From Leclercia sp. LSNIH1 (GTDB taxonomy: Bacteria > Pseudomonadota > Gammaproteobacteria > Enterobacterales > Enterobacteriaceae): a stretch of 64,000 nt of DNA. Where the stretch lies: assembly GCF_002902985.1 (NCBI RefSeq), contig NZ_CP026167.1:2294001-2358000 (forward strand), written 5' to 3'. The position numbers and the translations under genes were made by a program. Of this stretch, positions 49,365-60,830 are shown in pieces; positions within the stretch are counted from its first letter, which is position 1, and the number at the start of each line of letters is the position of its first letter. The notes beneath the pieces were generated by a model. It was not told the origin of the DNA. It worked only from the letters and a program-made list of their open reading frames with translations, and ran no database searches.

Positions 49365-49527
49365 GGGAAGCTCCTGCAAAACATATCAATAGGGGGACAA
49401 CTGAAATAGCCTGCTTTTTTATACTAAGTTGAGCGAAACGGGAAGAATAAAAGGCAAAAAGTTGCTTTTTCTTCCCGCGGTTAGCGAGGAAGTTGTCACA
49501 AATAAATAACAATCTCGGTAAAGGCGA

Positions 49528-49565
49528 TTGACAGGGCGACAGGAATGAAAATAAATGTCTATACA
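49528..49565 (+). promoter_or_regulatory. hutI promoter with HutC operator
   Basis: TTGACA (49528-49533), a 17-bp spacer and ATAAAT (49551-49556). The operator-like TGTCTATACA at 49556-49565 directly follows the -10. The same TGTCTATACA core is found before hutU. Confidence 0.65.
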
Positions 49566-49587
49566 ACCCATGACAAGTGGAAGCCCG

Positions 49588-50811
49588 ATGCTGCAACTTT
49601 ATCCTGACGATCTGATCTGGCGTAACCTGCGCCTCGCGACGCTGGATCCCGACCACGACACCCCCTATGGCCTGCTGGAAAACCGGGCATTGATTGTGCG
49701 CGGTGAGACCATCCTGGCCATCGTGCCGGAATCTGACCTGCCGGAGGATCTGCCCAACATCATCGATTTACAGGGGCGGCTGGTGACGCCGGGCCTGATC
49801 GACTGCCATACGCATCTGGTGTTTGGTGGCGATCGTGCCGCCGAGTGGGAGCAGCGACTCAACGGCGTCTCTTATCAGACCATCAGCGCTCAGGGCGGCG
49901 GGATTAACGCCACGGTCACTGCCACCCGGGAGAGCACGCCTGAGCTGCTCGAACAGCTTGCGCAGCAGCGCTTGCAGCGCTTAATGCGCGAGGGTGTCAC
50001 CACCCTCGAGATAAAGTCGGGTTACGGCCTGGATGACGAATCCGAAGAGAAGATGCTGCGCGTGGCCCGGCGTCTTGCACAGACCAACCCGATGGAGATC
50101 AGCCCGACGCTGCTTGCGGCGCACGCCGTGCCGAAGGCGTATCGCCACGATCCGGATGCCTACATCGACCATGTTTGTCAGCACATGCTGCCTGCACTGT
50201 GGGAAAAAGGGCTCTTCGAAGCTGTGGATGTCTTCTGCGAAAATGTCGGGTTTACGCCCGAACAGAGCGAGCGGGTGTTCCAGGCGGCGCAGAAGCTGGG
50301 CATTCCCATTAAAGGCCACGTTGAGCAGCTCTCCAGTCTCGGCGGCACTGCGCTGGTGAGTCGTTACCATGGGCTCTCCGCCGATCATATTGAATATCTC
50401 GACGAGGCTGGTGTCGACGCGATGGCGCAGAGCGGCACCGTGGCGGTGTTACTCCCCAGCGCATTTTACTTTTTACAGGAGCGACAGCGCCCGCCGGTTG
50501 CGCGGTTACGCCAGCGGGGGATACCGATGGCGGTCGCCACGGACTACAACCCGGGCACCAGTCCGTTCGCCAGCCTGCACCTGGCGATGAACATGGCCTG
50601 CGTCCAGTTTGGCTTAACCCCGGAAGAGGCGTGGGCAGGTGTCACCCGGCATGCGGCGAAGGCGCTGGGCCGCGGTGAGACCCACGGCCAGCTGAAGGCG
50701 GGGTTTGTCGCCGATCTGGCCATCTGGGATGCGAAAAACCCGGTGGAGATGGTCTATGAGCCGGGTCGTAACCCGCTTTATCAGCGCGTATTCAGAGGAA
50801 AAACAGTATGA
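49588..50811 (+). CDS. hutI: Imidazolonepropionase
   Basis: 407 aa, the same length as the Salmonella protein. It hydrolyses imidazolonepropionate to formiminoglutamate, third step of histidine breakdown. Amidohydrolase metal and substrate motifs: [53 protein letters not shown] and [10 protein letters not shown]. The frame is open to an ATG at 49555, but that codon lies in the predicted operator; [13 protein letters not shown] at 49588 aligns with the family. Confidence 0.95.
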   Translation: MLQLYPDDLIWRNLRLATLDPDHDTPYGLLENRALIVRGETILAIVPESDLPEDLPNIIDLQGRLVTPGLIDCHTHLVFGGDRAAEWEQRLNGVSYQTISAQGGGINATVTATRESTPELLEQLAQQRLQRLMREGVTTLEIKSGYGLDDESEEKMLRVARRLAQTNPMEISPTLLAAHAVPKAYRHDPDAYIDHVCQHMLPALWEKGLFEAVDVFCENVGFTPEQSERVFQAAQKLGIPIKGHVEQLSSLGGTALVSRYHGLSADHIEYLDEAGVDAMAQSGTVAVLLPSAFYFLQERQRPPVARLRQRGIPMAVATDYNPGTSPFASLHLAMNMACVQFGLTPEEAWAGVTRHAAKALGRGETHGQLKAGFVADLAIWDAKNPVEMVYEPGRNPLYQRVFRGKTV

Positions 50812-51746
50812 GCCTGTGGCAGCCGGTTTCACCGGACGTCTGGCAAGGCCGTGACGACAGCAGCGAGGCCAGCAACGCGCTGCGCCTGTTTCAGACCGTG
50901 CAACTTAGCGACACGCCAATGCCGACCGGTGACGGTATCGCCCTGATTGGCTTCGCCTGTGACGAAGGGGTCAGACGCAATCAGGGTCGCCCCGGCGCCG
51001 CCCAGGCACCGGATGTGTTACGCCGTGCGCTGGCGAACATGGCGAGCCACCAGGGGCACGATCGGCTGATGGATATGGGTAACATTGGCGTAGAGGGCAA
51101 TGCGCTGGAGGCGGCCCAGCAGGCCCTGAGCGAGACGGTCACCGCCTGCCAGCAGGCGGGCATGCGCACCTTAGTTTTTGGCGGCGGACATGAAACCGCC
51201 TGGGCCCATGGTCGCGGCGTGCTGGATGCCTTTCCCGGCGAGCGGGTGGCGATCGTCAACCTCGATGCCCATCTCGATCTGCGAAACGCCCGCCAGGCGA
51301 CCTCCGGCACGCCGTTCCGCCAGCTGGCCCGGTACTGCGCCGCGCAGCAGCGTGAGTTTTACTATGCCTGTCTGGGCGTCAGCCGTGCGGCCAATACTCA
51401 GGCGCTGTGGGATGAGGCTGCGCGCCTGAACGTTACGCTGGTGGAGGATCTCGATTTCCGGCAGCAGGCGCTGGACGCGCTCACAACGCTTCTTGAACAG
51501 GCAGATCGTGTCTACCTGACTATCGATCTCGACGTCATGCCTGCCGGGGAGATGCCCGCCGTGTCGGCCCCCGCCGCGCTGGGGGTTCCCGCCCGGGATC
51601 TGCTCCCGGTCATCGAGCAGATCTGTCGCAGCGGCAAACTGCAGGCGGCCGATCTGGTTGAGTTCAGTCCCGGCTTCGATCGTGACAGCCAGGGGGCGAA
51701 GCTCGCCGCACGGCTGGCGTGGCAAATCGCTCACTGGTGGGCATAA
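50808..51746 (+). CDS. hutG: Formimidoylglutamase
   Basis: 312 aa arginase-family enzyme that converts formiminoglutamate to glutamate and formamide. The Mn-site motifs [20 protein letters not shown] and [18 protein letters not shown] are complete. The start overlaps hutI by 4 nt (ATGA). Confidence 0.97.
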   Translation: MSLWQPVSPDVWQGRDDSSEASNALRLFQTVQLSDTPMPTGDGIALIGFACDEGVRRNQGRPGAAQAPDVLRRALANMASHQGHDRLMDMGNIGVEGNALEAAQQALSETVTACQQAGMRTLVFGGGHETAWAHGRGVLDAFPGERVAIVNLDAHLDLRNARQATSGTPFRQLARYCAAQQREFYYACLGVSRAANTQALWDEAARLNVTLVEDLDFRQQALDALTTLLEQADRVYLTIDLDVMPAGEMPAVSAPAALGVPARDLLPVIEQICRSGKLQAADLVEFSPGFDRDSQGAKLAARLAWQIAHWWA

Positions 51747-51749
51747 AGC

Positions 51750-51763
51750 TTGTATATACTCGA
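51750..51763. promoter_or_regulatory. Possible HutC half-operator before hutC
   Basis: CTTGTATATACTCG in the 44-bp hutG-hutC gap resembles the CTTGTCTATACAAG site of hutU, mainly in its left half. It could support autoregulation of hutC. Confidence 0.35.
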
Positions 51764-51790
51764 TTTTTTATGACGGCTTAAGGAATTGCT

Positions 51791-52525
51791 ATGTTCTCTC
51801 GCGCCCCGCAGCAGCAGGCCAGTGCGCCAGCCCCTTTCTATGAAAAGGTCAAGCAGGCGATCAGCCATCAAATCGCCACCGGCGTCTGGCGTCCCCACGA
51901 TCGTATCCCGTCCGAGGCGGAGCTGGTGGCCCAGTTCGGCTTTAGCCGGATGACCATCAACCGCGCGCTGCGGGAGCTGACCGATGAGGGGCTGCTGGTG
52001 CGCCTGCAGGGGGTCGGCACCTTTGTCGCCGAGCCAAAAGGGCAGTCAGCGCTGTTTGAGATCCGCAGCATTGCCGATGAGATCGCCTCCCGCAACCATC
52101 AGCACCGGTGTGAAGTGCAGTTCCTCGAAGAGACGCAGGCCAGCGCCGCCCAGGCGGTAGCGTTGAACGTCAAAGAGGGATCGCGCATCTTTCACTCCCT
52201 GATGTTGCACTATGAAAATGACGTCCCGGTGCAGATAGAGGATCGCTGCGTCAATGCCGCACTGGTGCCGGACTACCTTCAGCAGGACTACACCACCACC
52301 ACGCCCCATGCTTATCTGTCGCGGGTTGCGCCGCTGACGGAAGGGGAGCATATCGTCGAGGCGGTGCGGGCCACGCCGAAGGAGTGCGAACTGCTGCGCA
52401 TCAAGGAGCACGACCCCTGCCTGCTGATCCACCGCCGCACCTGGTCAGCCTCCCATATCGTCTCCCATGCCCGGCTGCTCTTCCCCGGCAACCGCTACCG
52501 GCTGCAGGGCCATTTTATGTCATAA
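51791..52525 (+). CDS. hutC: Histidine utilization repressor HutC
   Basis: 244 aa, GntR/HutC family. The N-terminal winged helix (about residues 14-78; RIPSEAELVAQFGFSRMTINRALRELTDEGLLVRLQG) binds operators. The C-terminal UTRA domain senses urocanate. AAGGAA precedes the ATG. It lies between hutG and hutU and presumably controls both the hutIGC and hutUH units. Confidence 0.96.
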   Translation: MFSRAPQQQASAPAPFYEKVKQAISHQIATGVWRPHDRIPSEAELVAQFGFSRMTINRALRELTDEGLLVRLQGVGTFVAEPKGQSALFEIRSIADEIASRNHQHRCEVQFLEETQASAAQAVALNVKEGSRIFHSLMLHYENDVPVQIEDRCVNAALVPDYLQQDYTTTTPHAYLSRVAPLTEGEHIVEAVRATPKECELLRIKEHDPCLLIHRRTWSASHIVSHARLLFPGNRYRLQGHFMS

Positions 52526-52586
52526 GCGAAAAGCGTGATTGCTGACGCAATATAACAAAAATGTATCGTAATTGTTAAAACCGGTC

Positions 52587-52615
52587 TTGTGTGCACTTGT
52601 CTATACAAGTATATC
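52587..52615 (+). promoter_or_regulatory. hutU promoter with HutC operator
   Basis: TTGTGT (52587-52592), 17 bp, TATATC (52610-52615). The perfect palindrome CTTGT-CTAT-ACAAG at 52596-52609 fills the spacer, an obvious place for repression. Confidence 0.7.
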
Positions 52616-52650
52616 TTACTGTATATTCTGTCCCCTATGAGGAGCACACA

Positions 52651-54336
52651 ATGTCGTCAGGTAAGTTTCGCCAGCAAGAGATCCGCGCCCCACGTGGCAC
52701 CCGGCTGACTGCCAAAAGCTGGCTCACCGAAGCCCCGCTGCGCATGTTAATGAATAACCTCGATCCCGACGTGGCGGAAAACCCTCACGAGCTGGTGGTC
52801 TATGGCGGGATTGGCCGCGCCGCGCGCAACTGGGCGTGCTATGACGCCATTGTCGCCGCGCTTACTGAACTGGAAAGCGACGAAACCCTGCTGGTGCAGT
52901 CCGGCAAACCGGTCGGCGTGTTCAAAACCCACGAAAACGCCCCGCGCGTGCTGATCGCCAACTCCAACCTGGTGCCGCACTGGGCCACCTGGGAACACTT
53001 TAACGAGCTGGAAGCGAAAGGGCTGGCGATGTATGGCCAGATGACCGCCGGCAGCTGGATCTACATTGGCAGCCAGGGCATCGTCCAGGGGACCTACGAG
53101 ACCTTTGTCGAAGCAGGCCGCCAACACTATAACGGCTCCCTGAAAGGCCGCTGGGTACTCACCGCGGGCCTGGGCGGTATGGGCGGCGCACAGCCGCTGG
53201 CGGCAACCCTGGCGGGGGCTTGCTCCCTGAATATTGAGTGCCAGCAGAGCCGCATCGATTTCCGTCTGCGGACTCGCTACGTCGATGAGCAGGCCGAAAC
53301 GCTTGACGACGCCCTGGCGCGCATCCAGAAATATACCGCCGAGGGACGGGCCGTCTCCATTGCCCTGTGCGGTAACGCCGCCGAGATCCTACCGGAACTG
53401 GTGGCGCGCGGCGTGCGCCCGGACCTGGTCACCGACCAGACCAGCGCCCACGATCCGCTGCACGGCTACCTGCCAAAAGGCTGGAGCTGGGAAGCTTACC
53501 AGCAGAAAGCGCAGCAGGATCCGGAAGGCACCGTGCTGGCGGCGAAGCGTTCCATGGCTGACCACGTTAACGCGATGCTGGCCTTCAGCCAACAGGGTGT
53601 ACCGACTTTCGATTACGGCAACAACATCCGTCAGATGGCGAAAGAGATGGGCGTGACCAACGCCTTCGACTTCCCGGGCTTTGTCCCGGCCTATATCCGT
53701 CCGCTGTTCTGCCGCGGGATTGGCCCATTCCGTTGGGTGGCCCTCTCCGGCGACCCGGAGGATATCTACAAAACCGACGCCAAAGTGAAAGAGATCATTC
53801 CCGATGATGAGCACCTCCATCACTGGCTGGACATGGCCCGCGAGCGCATCAACTTCCAGGGACTGCCGGCGCGGATCTGCTGGGTTGGGCTGGAGTGGCG
53901 CCAGAAGCTGGGCCTGGCCTTCAACGAAATGGTGCGCAGCGGTGAAGTCTCCGCGCCCATCGTCATTGGTCGCGACCATCTCGACTCCGGCTCGGTTGCC
54001 AGCCCGAACCGCGAAACTGAAGCGATGCAGGACGGCTCCGACGCGGTCTCCGACTGGCCGCTGCTGAACGCGCTGCTCAACACTGCCAGCGGCGCCACCT
54101 GGGTCTCGCTGCACCACGGCGGCGGGGTGGGCATGGGCTTCTCCCAGCATGCCGGGATGGTGATCGTCTGCGACGGCACCGATGAAGCCGCGGCCCGTAT
54201 TGCCCGCGTCCTGCACAACGATCCGGCGACAGGCGTTATGCGCCATGCCGATGCCGGGTATGACATTGCCATCGACTGCGCGAAAGAGCGGGGACTCAAC
54301 CTGCCGATGATCGCGGCCACACAAGGAAAGCACTAA
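52651..54336 (+). CDS. hutU: Urocanate hydratase
   Basis: 561 aa, as in Salmonella. NAD+-dependent hydration of urocanate to imidazolonepropionate. Family motifs [55 protein letters not shown] and [15 protein letters not shown] are intact. The frame runs back to 52591, but ATGAGGAGCACACA leads into the ATG at 52651, which gives the family N terminus. Its TAA overlaps the hutH ATG by one base. Confidence 0.96.
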   Translation: MSSGKFRQQEIRAPRGTRLTAKSWLTEAPLRMLMNNLDPDVAENPHELVVYGGIGRAARNWACYDAIVAALTELESDETLLVQSGKPVGVFKTHENAPRVLIANSNLVPHWATWEHFNELEAKGLAMYGQMTAGSWIYIGSQGIVQGTYETFVEAGRQHYNGSLKGRWVLTAGLGGMGGAQPLAATLAGACSLNIECQQSRIDFRLRTRYVDEQAETLDDALARIQKYTAEGRAVSIALCGNAAEILPELVARGVRPDLVTDQTSAHDPLHGYLPKGWSWEAYQQKAQQDPEGTVLAAKRSMADHVNAMLAFSQQGVPTFDYGNNIRQMAKEMGVTNAFDFPGFVPAYIRPLFCRGIGPFRWVALSGDPEDIYKTDAKVKEIIPDDEHLHHWLDMARERINFQGLPARICWVGLEWRQKLGLAFNEMVRSGEVSAPIVIGRDHLDSGSVASPNRETEAMQDGSDAVSDWPLLNALLNTASGATWVSLHHGGGVGMGFSQHAGMVIVCDGTDEAAARIARVLHNDPATGVMRHADAGYDIAIDCAKERGLNLPMIAATQGKH

Positions 54337-55856
54337 TGAACGCCTTAACCCTGACGCCCGGCTCCCTTACCCTGGCCCAGCTGCGCCAGATCTGGCAGCA
54401 GCCGCACCAGTTGACGCTCGATGAGGCGGCCCATAAGGCGATTAACGACAGCGTCGCCTGCGTGGAAGCCATTGTTGCCGAAGGGCGCACCGCCTACGGC
54501 ATTAACACCGGGTTTGGCCTGCTGGCGCAGACGCGCATCGCCACCCACGATCTGGAAAACCTGCAACGTTCGCTGGTGTTGTCCCACGCGGCGGGCGTGG
54601 GCGACCCGCTGGATGATGACATGGTGCGCCTGATGATGGTGCTGAAGATCAACAGCCTGGCGCGCGGTTTCTCCGGCATCCGCCTGAGCGTGATTGAGGC
54701 GCTGATTGCCATGGTCAATGCGGGCGTCTACCCGTGGATCCCGGCCAAAGGCTCGGTGGGTGCCTCCGGCGATCTGGCGCCGCTGGCGCACATGTCTCTG
54801 ACCCTGCTCGGCGAAGGCAAAGCCCGCTACCGTGGCGAATGGCTCCCGGCCGCTACCGCCCTGCAAAAAGCGGGGCTGGCCCCGGTGACGCTGGCGGCGA
54901 AAGAGGGGCTGGCCCTGCTGAACGGCACCCAGGCCTCCACCGCCTTTGCCCTGCGCGGCCTGTTTGAAGCTGAAGATCTCTTTGCCTCGGCGGTGGTCTG
55001 CGGGGCGCTGACCACCGAAGCGGTGCTCGGCTCCCGGCGCCCGTTTGATGCCCGTATCCACGAGGTGCGCGGCCAGCGCGGGCAGATCGACGCCGCGGCG
55101 CTGTTCCGCCACGTTCTGACCGACACCAGCGCCATTGCCGACTCGCATCATAACTGCGACAAGGTGCAGGATCCCTACTCCCTGCGCTGTCAGCCGCAGG
55201 TAATGGGTGCCTGCCTGACCCAGCTGCGCCAGGCGGCAGAGGTGCTACTGGTGGAATCCAATGCCGTCTCCGACAACCCGCTGGTCTTCGCGGCGGAAAG
55301 TGAGGTGGTCTCCGGCGGCAACTTCCATGCCGAACCGGTGGCGATGGCGGCGGATAATCTGGCCCTGGCGATTGCCGAGATCGGCGCGCTCTCTGAACGC
55401 CGTATCGCGCTGATGATGGATAAACATATGTCCCAGCTGCCGCCGTTCCTGGTGCGCAATGGCGGGGTGAACTCCGGCTTTATGATTGCCCAGGTCACCG
55501 CCGCGGCGCTGGCGAGCGAGAACAAGGCGCTGTCCCACCCGCACAGCGTGGACAGTCTGCCCACCTCCGCCAACCAGGAAGACCATGTCTCAATGGCCCC
55601 GGCAGCAGGCCGTCGCTTATGGGAGATGACGGGTAATACCCGTGGCGTGCTGGCGGTCGAGTGGCTGGCGGCAGCGCAGGGCTGCGATTTGCGTGATGGC
55701 CTCACCTCCAGCCCGCTGCTGGAGCAGGCGCGTCATATCCTGCGGGAGCAGGTGGCGCACTATGATGATGATCGCTTCTTCGCCCCGGACATTGATGCAG
55801 CGATGGATCTGCTGAAGAAAGGGAGTCTGGCGGGGATGTTACCAGCCTTCCTGTAA
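54336..55856 (+). CDS. hutH: Histidine ammonia-lyase
   Basis: 506 aa. It deaminates histidine to urocanate, the first step of the pathway. The MIO cofactor forms from Ala143-Ser144-Gly145 in [15 protein letters not shown]. Other active-site parts are YGINTGFG (Tyr54), [11 protein letters not shown] and the region around QEDHVSM. It is coupled to hutU by a one-base overlap. Confidence 0.97.
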   Translation: MNALTLTPGSLTLAQLRQIWQQPHQLTLDEAAHKAINDSVACVEAIVAEGRTAYGINTGFGLLAQTRIATHDLENLQRSLVLSHAAGVGDPLDDDMVRLMMVLKINSLARGFSGIRLSVIEALIAMVNAGVYPWIPAKGSVGASGDLAPLAHMSLTLLGEGKARYRGEWLPAATALQKAGLAPVTLAAKEGLALLNGTQASTAFALRGLFEAEDLFASAVVCGALTTEAVLGSRRPFDARIHEVRGQRGQIDAAALFRHVLTDTSAIADSHHNCDKVQDPYSLRCQPQVMGACLTQLRQAAEVLLVESNAVSDNPLVFAAESEVVSGGNFHAEPVAMAADNLALAIAEIGALSERRIALMMDKHMSQLPPFLVRNGGVNSGFMIAQVTAAALASENKALSHPHSVDSLPTSANQEDHVSMAPAAGRRLWEMTGNTRGVLAVEWLAAAQGCDLRDGLTSSPLLEQARHILREQVAHYDDDRFFAPDIDAAMDLLKKGSLAGMLPAFL

Positions 55857-55861
55857 TACAC

Positions 55862-55964
55862 GCCCGGTGGCGCTACGCTTACCGGGCCTACAAATGCCAC
55901 CGTAGGCCGGGTAAGGTGAAGCCGCCACCCGGCAAATGCCCGGCGGCGCTGCGCTTGCACGGGC
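55862..55964. repeat. Three REP-like units (BIME) after hutH
   Basis: Palindromes at 55862-55887 (GCCCGGT/ACCGGGC), 55906-55933 (GCCGGGT/ACCCGGC) and 55938-55964 (GCCCG/CGGGC, imperfect), between the convergent hutH and ybhB genes. Confidence 0.7.
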
Positions 55965-55998
55965 CGACGGTTTTGTGCGGTTTCCGGGACTGCTTTTT

Positions 55999-56475
55999 TT
56001 ATGAATACATCGCCGTAATGGAGGCACTTCCCAGGGTGTGGAAATGGACGTTAAAGCCCACCATCGCGCCGCTCGCCTCCTCATCCACCTCAATCCTTTC
56101 CACATCCAGGGCATGCACCGTGAAGATATAGCGATGGGTTTCGCCCTTAGGGGGTGCCGCGCCGCCATATCCCGCTTTGCCAAAATCGGTGCGGGTCTCT
56201 ACGGCACCCTCCGGCAGCGCCACCAGCGACGAGCCTGACCCCTGCGGCAGCACGCGGATATCGGCCGGGATATTGGCGACAACCCAGTGCCACCAGCCGG
56301 AGCCGGTAGGCGCATCGGGATCGTAGCAGGTCACGACAAAGCTCTTGGTGCCCGGCGGCACCTCGTCCCACGCCAGATGCGGAGAGATGTTATCTCCCTC
56401 GTAACCCATACCGTTAAATACGTGGCGCAGCGGGAGTTTATCGCCGTCGCGCAGATCCTTACTGATGAGTTTCAT
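55999..56475 (-). CDS. ybhB: PEBP-family protein YbhB
   Basis: 158 aa, as in E. coli; phosphatidylethanolamine-binding/Raf kinase inhibitor-like fold. The anion pocket shows DPDAPTGSGWWHWVVANIP and FGKAGYGGAAPPKGETHRYIF. No signal peptide, so probably cytoplasmic. The function in bacteria is not known. It is co-directional with bioA, 44 bp downstream of it. Confidence 0.95.
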   Translation of the reverse strand: MKLISKDLRDGDKLPLRHVFNGMGYEGDNISPHLAWDEVPPGTKSFVVTCYDPDAPTGSGWWHWVVANIPADIRVLPQGSGSSLVALPEGAVETRTDFGKAGYGGAAPPKGETHRYIFTVHALDVERIEVDEEASGAMVGFNVHFHTLGSASITAMYS

Positions 56476-56519
56476 ACTGTTCCTCCGTAATAAGCTCAGC
56501 CAGAAGTGTAACGCATAAA

Positions 56520-57809
56520 CTAGATCGCAAAGTGCGCAGGTTCCTGTACGGCATCCACCACCGCGGCGGTCAGCTTGCTGAGCTGGTCACGGCTGATCGG
56601 ATACGGCGGCATCAGATAGATTAGCTTGCCGAACGGCCGCACCCAGACGCCGCGCGCCACAAAGAAGCGTTGCAGCGCCGCCATGTTCACCGGGTGGGTC
56701 GTTTCGACGACGCCGATGGCCCCCAGCACCCGCACGTCGGCGACACATTCTGCCTCCCGCGCCGTCGCCAGTTCATCCTTCAGCTGGGCTTCGATGGCGG
56801 CCACCTGGGTCTGCCACTCGCCGCTCTCCAGCAATGCCAGACTTTCACTGGCGACGGCGCAGGCCAGCGGGTTACCCATAAAGGTCGGACCGTGCATAAA
56901 GCAGCCCGCCTCGCCGTTGCTGATGGTCTCGGCCACCAGGCGGGTGGTGAGGGTGGCGGAGAGGGTCATGGTGCCGCCGGTCAGGGCTTTGCCGAGGCAG
57001 AGAATGTCCGGCGTAATCCCCGCGTGCTCGCAGGCAAACAGTTTACCGGTGCGCCCGAAGCCGGTGGCAATCTCGTCGGCAATCAGCAGGATACCTTCCC
57101 GGTCGCACATCCTGCGGATGCGCTTCAGCCATTCGGGATGGTAGATGCGCATGCCGCCGGCACCCTGCACGATGGGCTCAAGGATCACCGCGGCAATCTC
57201 GTGGCGATGGGCGGCCATCAGGCGGGCAAAGCCGACCATATCCTTCTCATCCCACTCGCCGTCAAAGCGGCTCTGCGGCGCCGGTGCAAAGAGGTTCTCC
57301 GGCAGGTAGCCCTTCCACAGGCTGTGCATCGAGTTGTCGGGATCGCAGGCCGACATCGCCCCGAAGGTGTCGCCATGATAGCCGTTACGGAAGGTGAGGA
57401 ACCGCTGGCGGGATTCGCCTTTGGCGTGCCAGTACTGCAACGCCATTTTCATCGCCACCTCCACCGCCACCGAGCCGGAGTCGGCCAGGAACACGCACTC
57501 CAGCGCGTCGGGGGTCATCGCCACCAGCCGACGGCAGAGATCTACCGCGGGAGGATGGGTGATCCCGCCGAACATCACGTGCGACATGCGGTCAATCTGC
57601 GCTTTCATCGCGCTGTTCAGCCGGGGGTGATTGTAGCCGTGAATGGCCGCCCACCAGGAGGACATCCCGTCTACCAGCTGTTCGCCGCTGGCCAGCGTCA
57701 GCTCGCAGCCGTGGGCTTCCGTCACCGGATAAACCGGCAGGGGCTGGGTCATGGAGGTGTAAGGATGCCAGATATGTTGCCGATCGAAGGCGAGATCGTC
57801 CGTTGTCAT
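56520..57809 (-). CDS. bioA: Adenosylmethionine-8-amino-7-oxononanoate aminotransferase
   Basis: 429 aa, as in E. coli. PLP enzyme that uses S-adenosylmethionine to make 7,8-diaminononanoate in biotin synthesis. The PLP lysine lies in [17 protein letters not shown] near 274; [16 protein letters not shown] and [10 protein letters not shown] contact PLP. The frame runs back to 57929 across the bio operator, but [20 protein letters not shown] at 57809 is the family start. Confidence 0.97.
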   Translation of the reverse strand: MTTDDLAFDRQHIWHPYTSMTQPLPVYPVTEAHGCELTLASGEQLVDGMSSWWAAIHGYNHPRLNSAMKAQIDRMSHVMFGGITHPPAVDLCRRLVAMTPDALECVFLADSGSVAVEVAMKMALQYWHAKGESRQRFLTFRNGYHGDTFGAMSACDPDNSMHSLWKGYLPENLFAPAPQSRFDGEWDEKDMVGFARLMAAHRHEIAAVILEPIVQGAGGMRIYHPEWLKRIRRMCDREGILLIADEIATGFGRTGKLFACEHAGITPDILCLGKALTGGTMTLSATLTTRLVAETISNGEAGCFMHGPTFMGNPLACAVASESLALLESGEWQTQVAAIEAQLKDELATAREAECVADVRVLGAIGVVETTHPVNMAALQRFFVARGVWVRPFGKLIYLMPPYPISRDQLSKLTAAVVDAVQEPAHFAI

Positions 57810-57816
57810 AATCGAC

Positions 57817-57850
57817 TTGTAAACCATTTTGAAAACATTTAGGTTTACAA
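57817..57850. promoter_or_regulatory. BirA operator of the divergent bio promoters
   Basis: TTGTAAACC and GGTTTACAA with exactly 16 bp between them, a perfect match to the biotin operator. It ends 46 bp before bioB and begins 7 bp before bioA, so BirA-biotinyl-AMP would shut off both directions. Confidence 0.95.
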
Positions 57851-57896
57851 GCATAAACCGAAACCACGCTGAACTAAACCCCTTTGGAGATGCCCC

Positions 57897-58937
57897 ATGG
57901 CTCACCAGACTCGCTGGACAATGTCGCAAGTCACTGCATTATTTGAAAAACCCCTTCTTGAACTGCTGTTTGAAGCGCAGCAGATCCACCGTCAGCATTT
58001 CGATCCGCAGCAGATTCAGGTCAGTACGCTGCTGTCGATCAAGACCGGCGCCTGCCCGGAAGACTGTAAATACTGCCCGCAAAGTGCGCGCTACAAAACC
58101 GGCCTCGAATCCGAGCGGCTGATGGAGGTGGAGCAGGTGCTGGAGTCGGCGCGTCAGGCGAAAAACGCCGGGTCGACCCGCTTCTGCATGGGCGCGGCGT
58201 GGAAAAACCCGCACGAGCGCGACATGCCTTACCTCGAACAGATGGTACAGGGCGTTAAGGCGATGGGGCTGGAGACCTGCATGACCCTCGGCACGCTGGA
58301 TGACAGCCAGGCGCAGCGCCTGGCCTCGGCGGGGCTCGATTATTACAACCACAACCTCGACACCTCCCCGGAGTTCTACGGCAATATCATCACCACCCGT
58401 ACCTACCAGGAGCGGCTGGACACGCTGGATAAAGTGCGTGAGGCGGGCATTAAGGTCTGCTCGGGCGGCATCGTGGGGCTGGGCGAAACGGTCACCGATC
58501 GCGCCGGTCTGCTGTTGCAGTTGGCGAACCTGCCGACCCCGCCGGAAAGCGTGCCGATCAACATGCTGGTGAAGGTGAAGGGCACTCCGCTGGCGGATAA
58601 CGACGACGTTGACGCCTTTGATTTCATCCGCACCATTGCGGTGGCGCGGGTGATGATGCCAACCTCTTATGTGCGCCTCTCGGCGGGCCGCGAGCAGATG
58701 AACGAGCAGACCCAGGCGATGTGCTTTATGGCCGGGGCCAACTCTATCTTCTACGGCTGCAAACTGCTCACCACCCCGAACCCGGAAGAGGACAAAGATG
58801 TCCAGCTGTTCCGCAAGCTGGGGCTTAATCCGCAGCAGACCGCGGTTCTCACCGGCGATAACGAACAGCAGCACCAGCTGGAACAGCAGCTCTTCAACGC
58901 CGATACCGACCAGTTCTATAACGCGGCGACGCTATGA
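57897..58937 (+). CDS. bioB: Biotin synthase
   Basis: 346 aa, as in E. coli. Radical SAM enzyme inserting sulfur into dethiobiotin. The [4Fe-4S] motif is Cys53-x3-Cys57-x2-Cys60 (CPEDCKYC). The [2Fe-2S] ligands lie in [10 protein letters not shown] (Cys97), LETCMTLG (Cys128) and [12 protein letters not shown] (Cys188), with Arg260 in [11 protein letters not shown]. It overlaps bioF by 4 nt. Confidence 0.97.
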   Translation: MAHQTRWTMSQVTALFEKPLLELLFEAQQIHRQHFDPQQIQVSTLLSIKTGACPEDCKYCPQSARYKTGLESERLMEVEQVLESARQAKNAGSTRFCMGAAWKNPHERDMPYLEQMVQGVKAMGLETCMTLGTLDDSQAQRLASAGLDYYNHNLDTSPEFYGNIITTRTYQERLDTLDKVREAGIKVCSGGIVGLGETVTDRAGLLLQLANLPTPPESVPINMLVKVKGTPLADNDDVDAFDFIRTIAVARVMMPTSYVRLSAGREQMNEQTQAMCFMAGANSIFYGCKLLTTPNPEEDKDVQLFRKLGLNPQQTAVLTGDNEQQHQLEQQLFNADTDQFYNAATL

Positions 58938-60091
58938 CCTGGCAGCAACGTATTGGTGCCGCCCTCGATGCCCGTCGGGCGGCAGAGGCGCTGCGCGTGC
59001 GCACCCCGGTGGAGAACGGCGCAGGCCGTTTTCTCACCTGCGACCAGCGGCGCTACTCTAATTTCTCCAGCAACGACTATCTCGGCCTGAGCCAGCATCC
59101 GGCCCTTATCCGCGCCTGGCAACAGGGGGCGGAGCAGTATGGCGTGGGCAGTGGCGGCTCCGGCCACGTCAGCGGCTATACCCGCGCGCATCAGGCGCTG
59201 GAGGAGCAGCTCGCCGACTGGCTCGGCTACCCCCGGGCGCTGCTGTTTATCTCCGGCTTTGCTGCCAATCAGGCGCTGATTGCTGCCCTGACCGGCAAGG
59301 ATGATCGCATTGTGGCCGACCGCTTAAGCCACGCCTCCCTGCTGGAAGCGGCCAGTCACAGCCCGGCCCAGCTCCGGCGCTTCGCCCATAACGATGCCGC
59401 TCAGCTCGCTTCGCTGCTGGATATGCCCTGCGAGGGCCAGCAGCTGGTGGTGACCGAGGGGATCTTCAGCATGGATGGCGACAGCGCCCCGCTGGTCGAT
59501 ATCCATGCTGTGGCCCGGCGTCAGGGCAGCTGGCTGCTGGTGGACGATGCTCACGGCATTGGCGTCACCGGGCCAGAAGGGCGCGGCAGTGCGGCACATC
59601 TGGGCGTCAAACCCGAGCTGCTGGTGGTCACCTTTGGCAAAGGCGTTGGCATCAGCGGCGCAGCGGTACTGTGCAGCGACCCGGTGGCTGATTATCTGTT
59701 GCAGTTTGCCCGACATCTCATCTACAGCACCAGCATGCCCCCTGCCCAGGCGGTGGCATTACTGGCAGCCTTTAATCTTATTCGCAGCGACGAAGGGGAG
59801 GCGCGGCGGCAGCGGCTCTCGACGCTTATCAGCCAGTTCCGCGCAGGCGTGAGCGGCCTTCCGCTTGAGATCACCGCCTCGCAAAGCGCCATTCAGCCGC
59901 TGATTGTGGGCGAAAACGCGTGCGCCCTGCATCTGGCGCAGACCCTCAGAGAGAAGGGGATCTGGGTGACGGCCATTCGTCCGCCTACCGTACCGGCGGG
60001 CACGGCGCGCTTACGCCTGACCCTGACGGCGGCCCATGAAGCGGCAGACATCACCGCGTTACTGGAGGCGCTGCATGTCGCAAGTGAATAA
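58934..60091 (+). CDS. bioF: 8-amino-7-oxononanoate synthase
   Basis: 385 aa (E. coli 384). PLP-dependent condensation of pimeloyl-ACP with alanine. The PLP lysine lies in [14 protein letters not shown] near 236; [25 protein letters not shown] and [11 protein letters not shown] are family motifs. It starts in the bioB stop (ATGA) and overlaps bioC by 17 nt. Confidence 0.97.
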   Translation: MTWQQRIGAALDARRAAEALRVRTPVENGAGRFLTCDQRRYSNFSSNDYLGLSQHPALIRAWQQGAEQYGVGSGGSGHVSGYTRAHQALEEQLADWLGYPRALLFISGFAANQALIAALTGKDDRIVADRLSHASLLEAASHSPAQLRRFAHNDAAQLASLLDMPCEGQQLVVTEGIFSMDGDSAPLVDIHAVARRQGSWLLVDDAHGIGVTGPEGRGSAAHLGVKPELLVVTFGKGVGISGAAVLCSDPVADYLLQFARHLIYSTSMPPAQAVALLAAFNLIRSDEGEARRQRLSTLISQFRAGVSGLPLEITASQSAIQPLIVGENACALHLAQTLREKGIWVTAIRPPTVPAGTARLRLTLTAAHEAADITALLEALHVASE

Positions 60092-60830
60092 ACAGGCCAT
60101 TGCCGCCGCCTTTGGCCGGGCGGCGCAGAGCTATTCCCGCCACGACGCGCTCCAGCGGCAAAGTGCTGACGGGCTACGGGCGCTGCTCGCAAAAAACGCC
60201 TTCCCCAGCGTGCTGGACGCCGGCTGTGGCCCGGGCAGCAACAGCCTCGCCTGGCGCAGAAGTGGCAGCGTGGTGACGGCGATGGATCTCAGCGCCCCGA
60301 TGCTGGAGGAAGCGCGCCGCAACCGGGCGGCCGACCACTATCTGCAGGCGGATATCGAAGCCATTCCGCTGGCGGATGCGCAGTTCAGCCTGGTCTGGAG
60401 CCATCTGGCGGTGCAGTGGTGCGCCAGCCTGCCGCAGGCGCTGACGGAGCTCTGTCGCGTGGCGAAGCCCGGAGGCAGGGTGGCCTTTACCACGCTGCTG
60501 AACGGCTCCCTGCCGGAGCTGAAGCAGGCCTGGCAGGCGGTAGATACGCAGCCGCACACCAACCGCTTTCTGAGTCGGGAAGAGGTAAACGATGCCCTCG
60601 ATGGCTGGCGGCACCGCTGTGCGGTCCAGACCATCACGCTGCACTTTGACGATGCGCTCAGCGCCATGCACTCCCTGAAGGGGATCGGCGCCACCCATCT
60701 GCACGCCGGGCGGGCCGCCAGGCCCTTAACCCGGGGACAGCTGCAGGATCTGGCGCAGGCCTGGCCGCAGCGTAATGGCAAATACCCGCTCTCTTATCAA
60801 CTTTTTCATGGGATTATCGAACGTGACTGA
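60075..60830 (+). CDS. bioC: Malonyl-ACP O-methyltransferase
   Basis: 251 aa, as in E. coli. It methylates malonyl-ACP so fatty-acid enzymes can build the pimeloyl chain. The SAM-binding motif [15 protein letters not shown] is near residue 46, with [13 protein letters not shown] and WSHLAVQWC following. The frame is open to 60036, but [16 protein letters not shown] at 60075 matches the family start. The middle of the protein differs noticeably from E. coli, which is usual for BioC. Confidence 0.95.
   Translation: MSQVNKQAIAAAFGRAAQSYSRHDALQRQSADGLRALLAKNAFPSVLDAGCGPGSNSLAWRRSGSVVTAMDLSAPMLEEARRNRAADHYLQADIEAIPLADAQFSLVWSHLAVQWCASLPQALTELCRVAKPGGRVAFTTLLNGSLPELKQAWQAVDTQPHTNRFLSREEVNDALDGWRHRCAVQTITLHFDDALSAMHSLKGIGATHLHAGRAARPLTRGQLQDLAQAWPQRNGKYPLSYQLFHGIIERD

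Noticed and set aside
56670..57842. 390-codon plus-strand frame opposite bioA
   Set aside because: It lies wholly antisense to a well-supported gene and its product is rich in His/Arg/Gly in the pattern typical of shadow frames.
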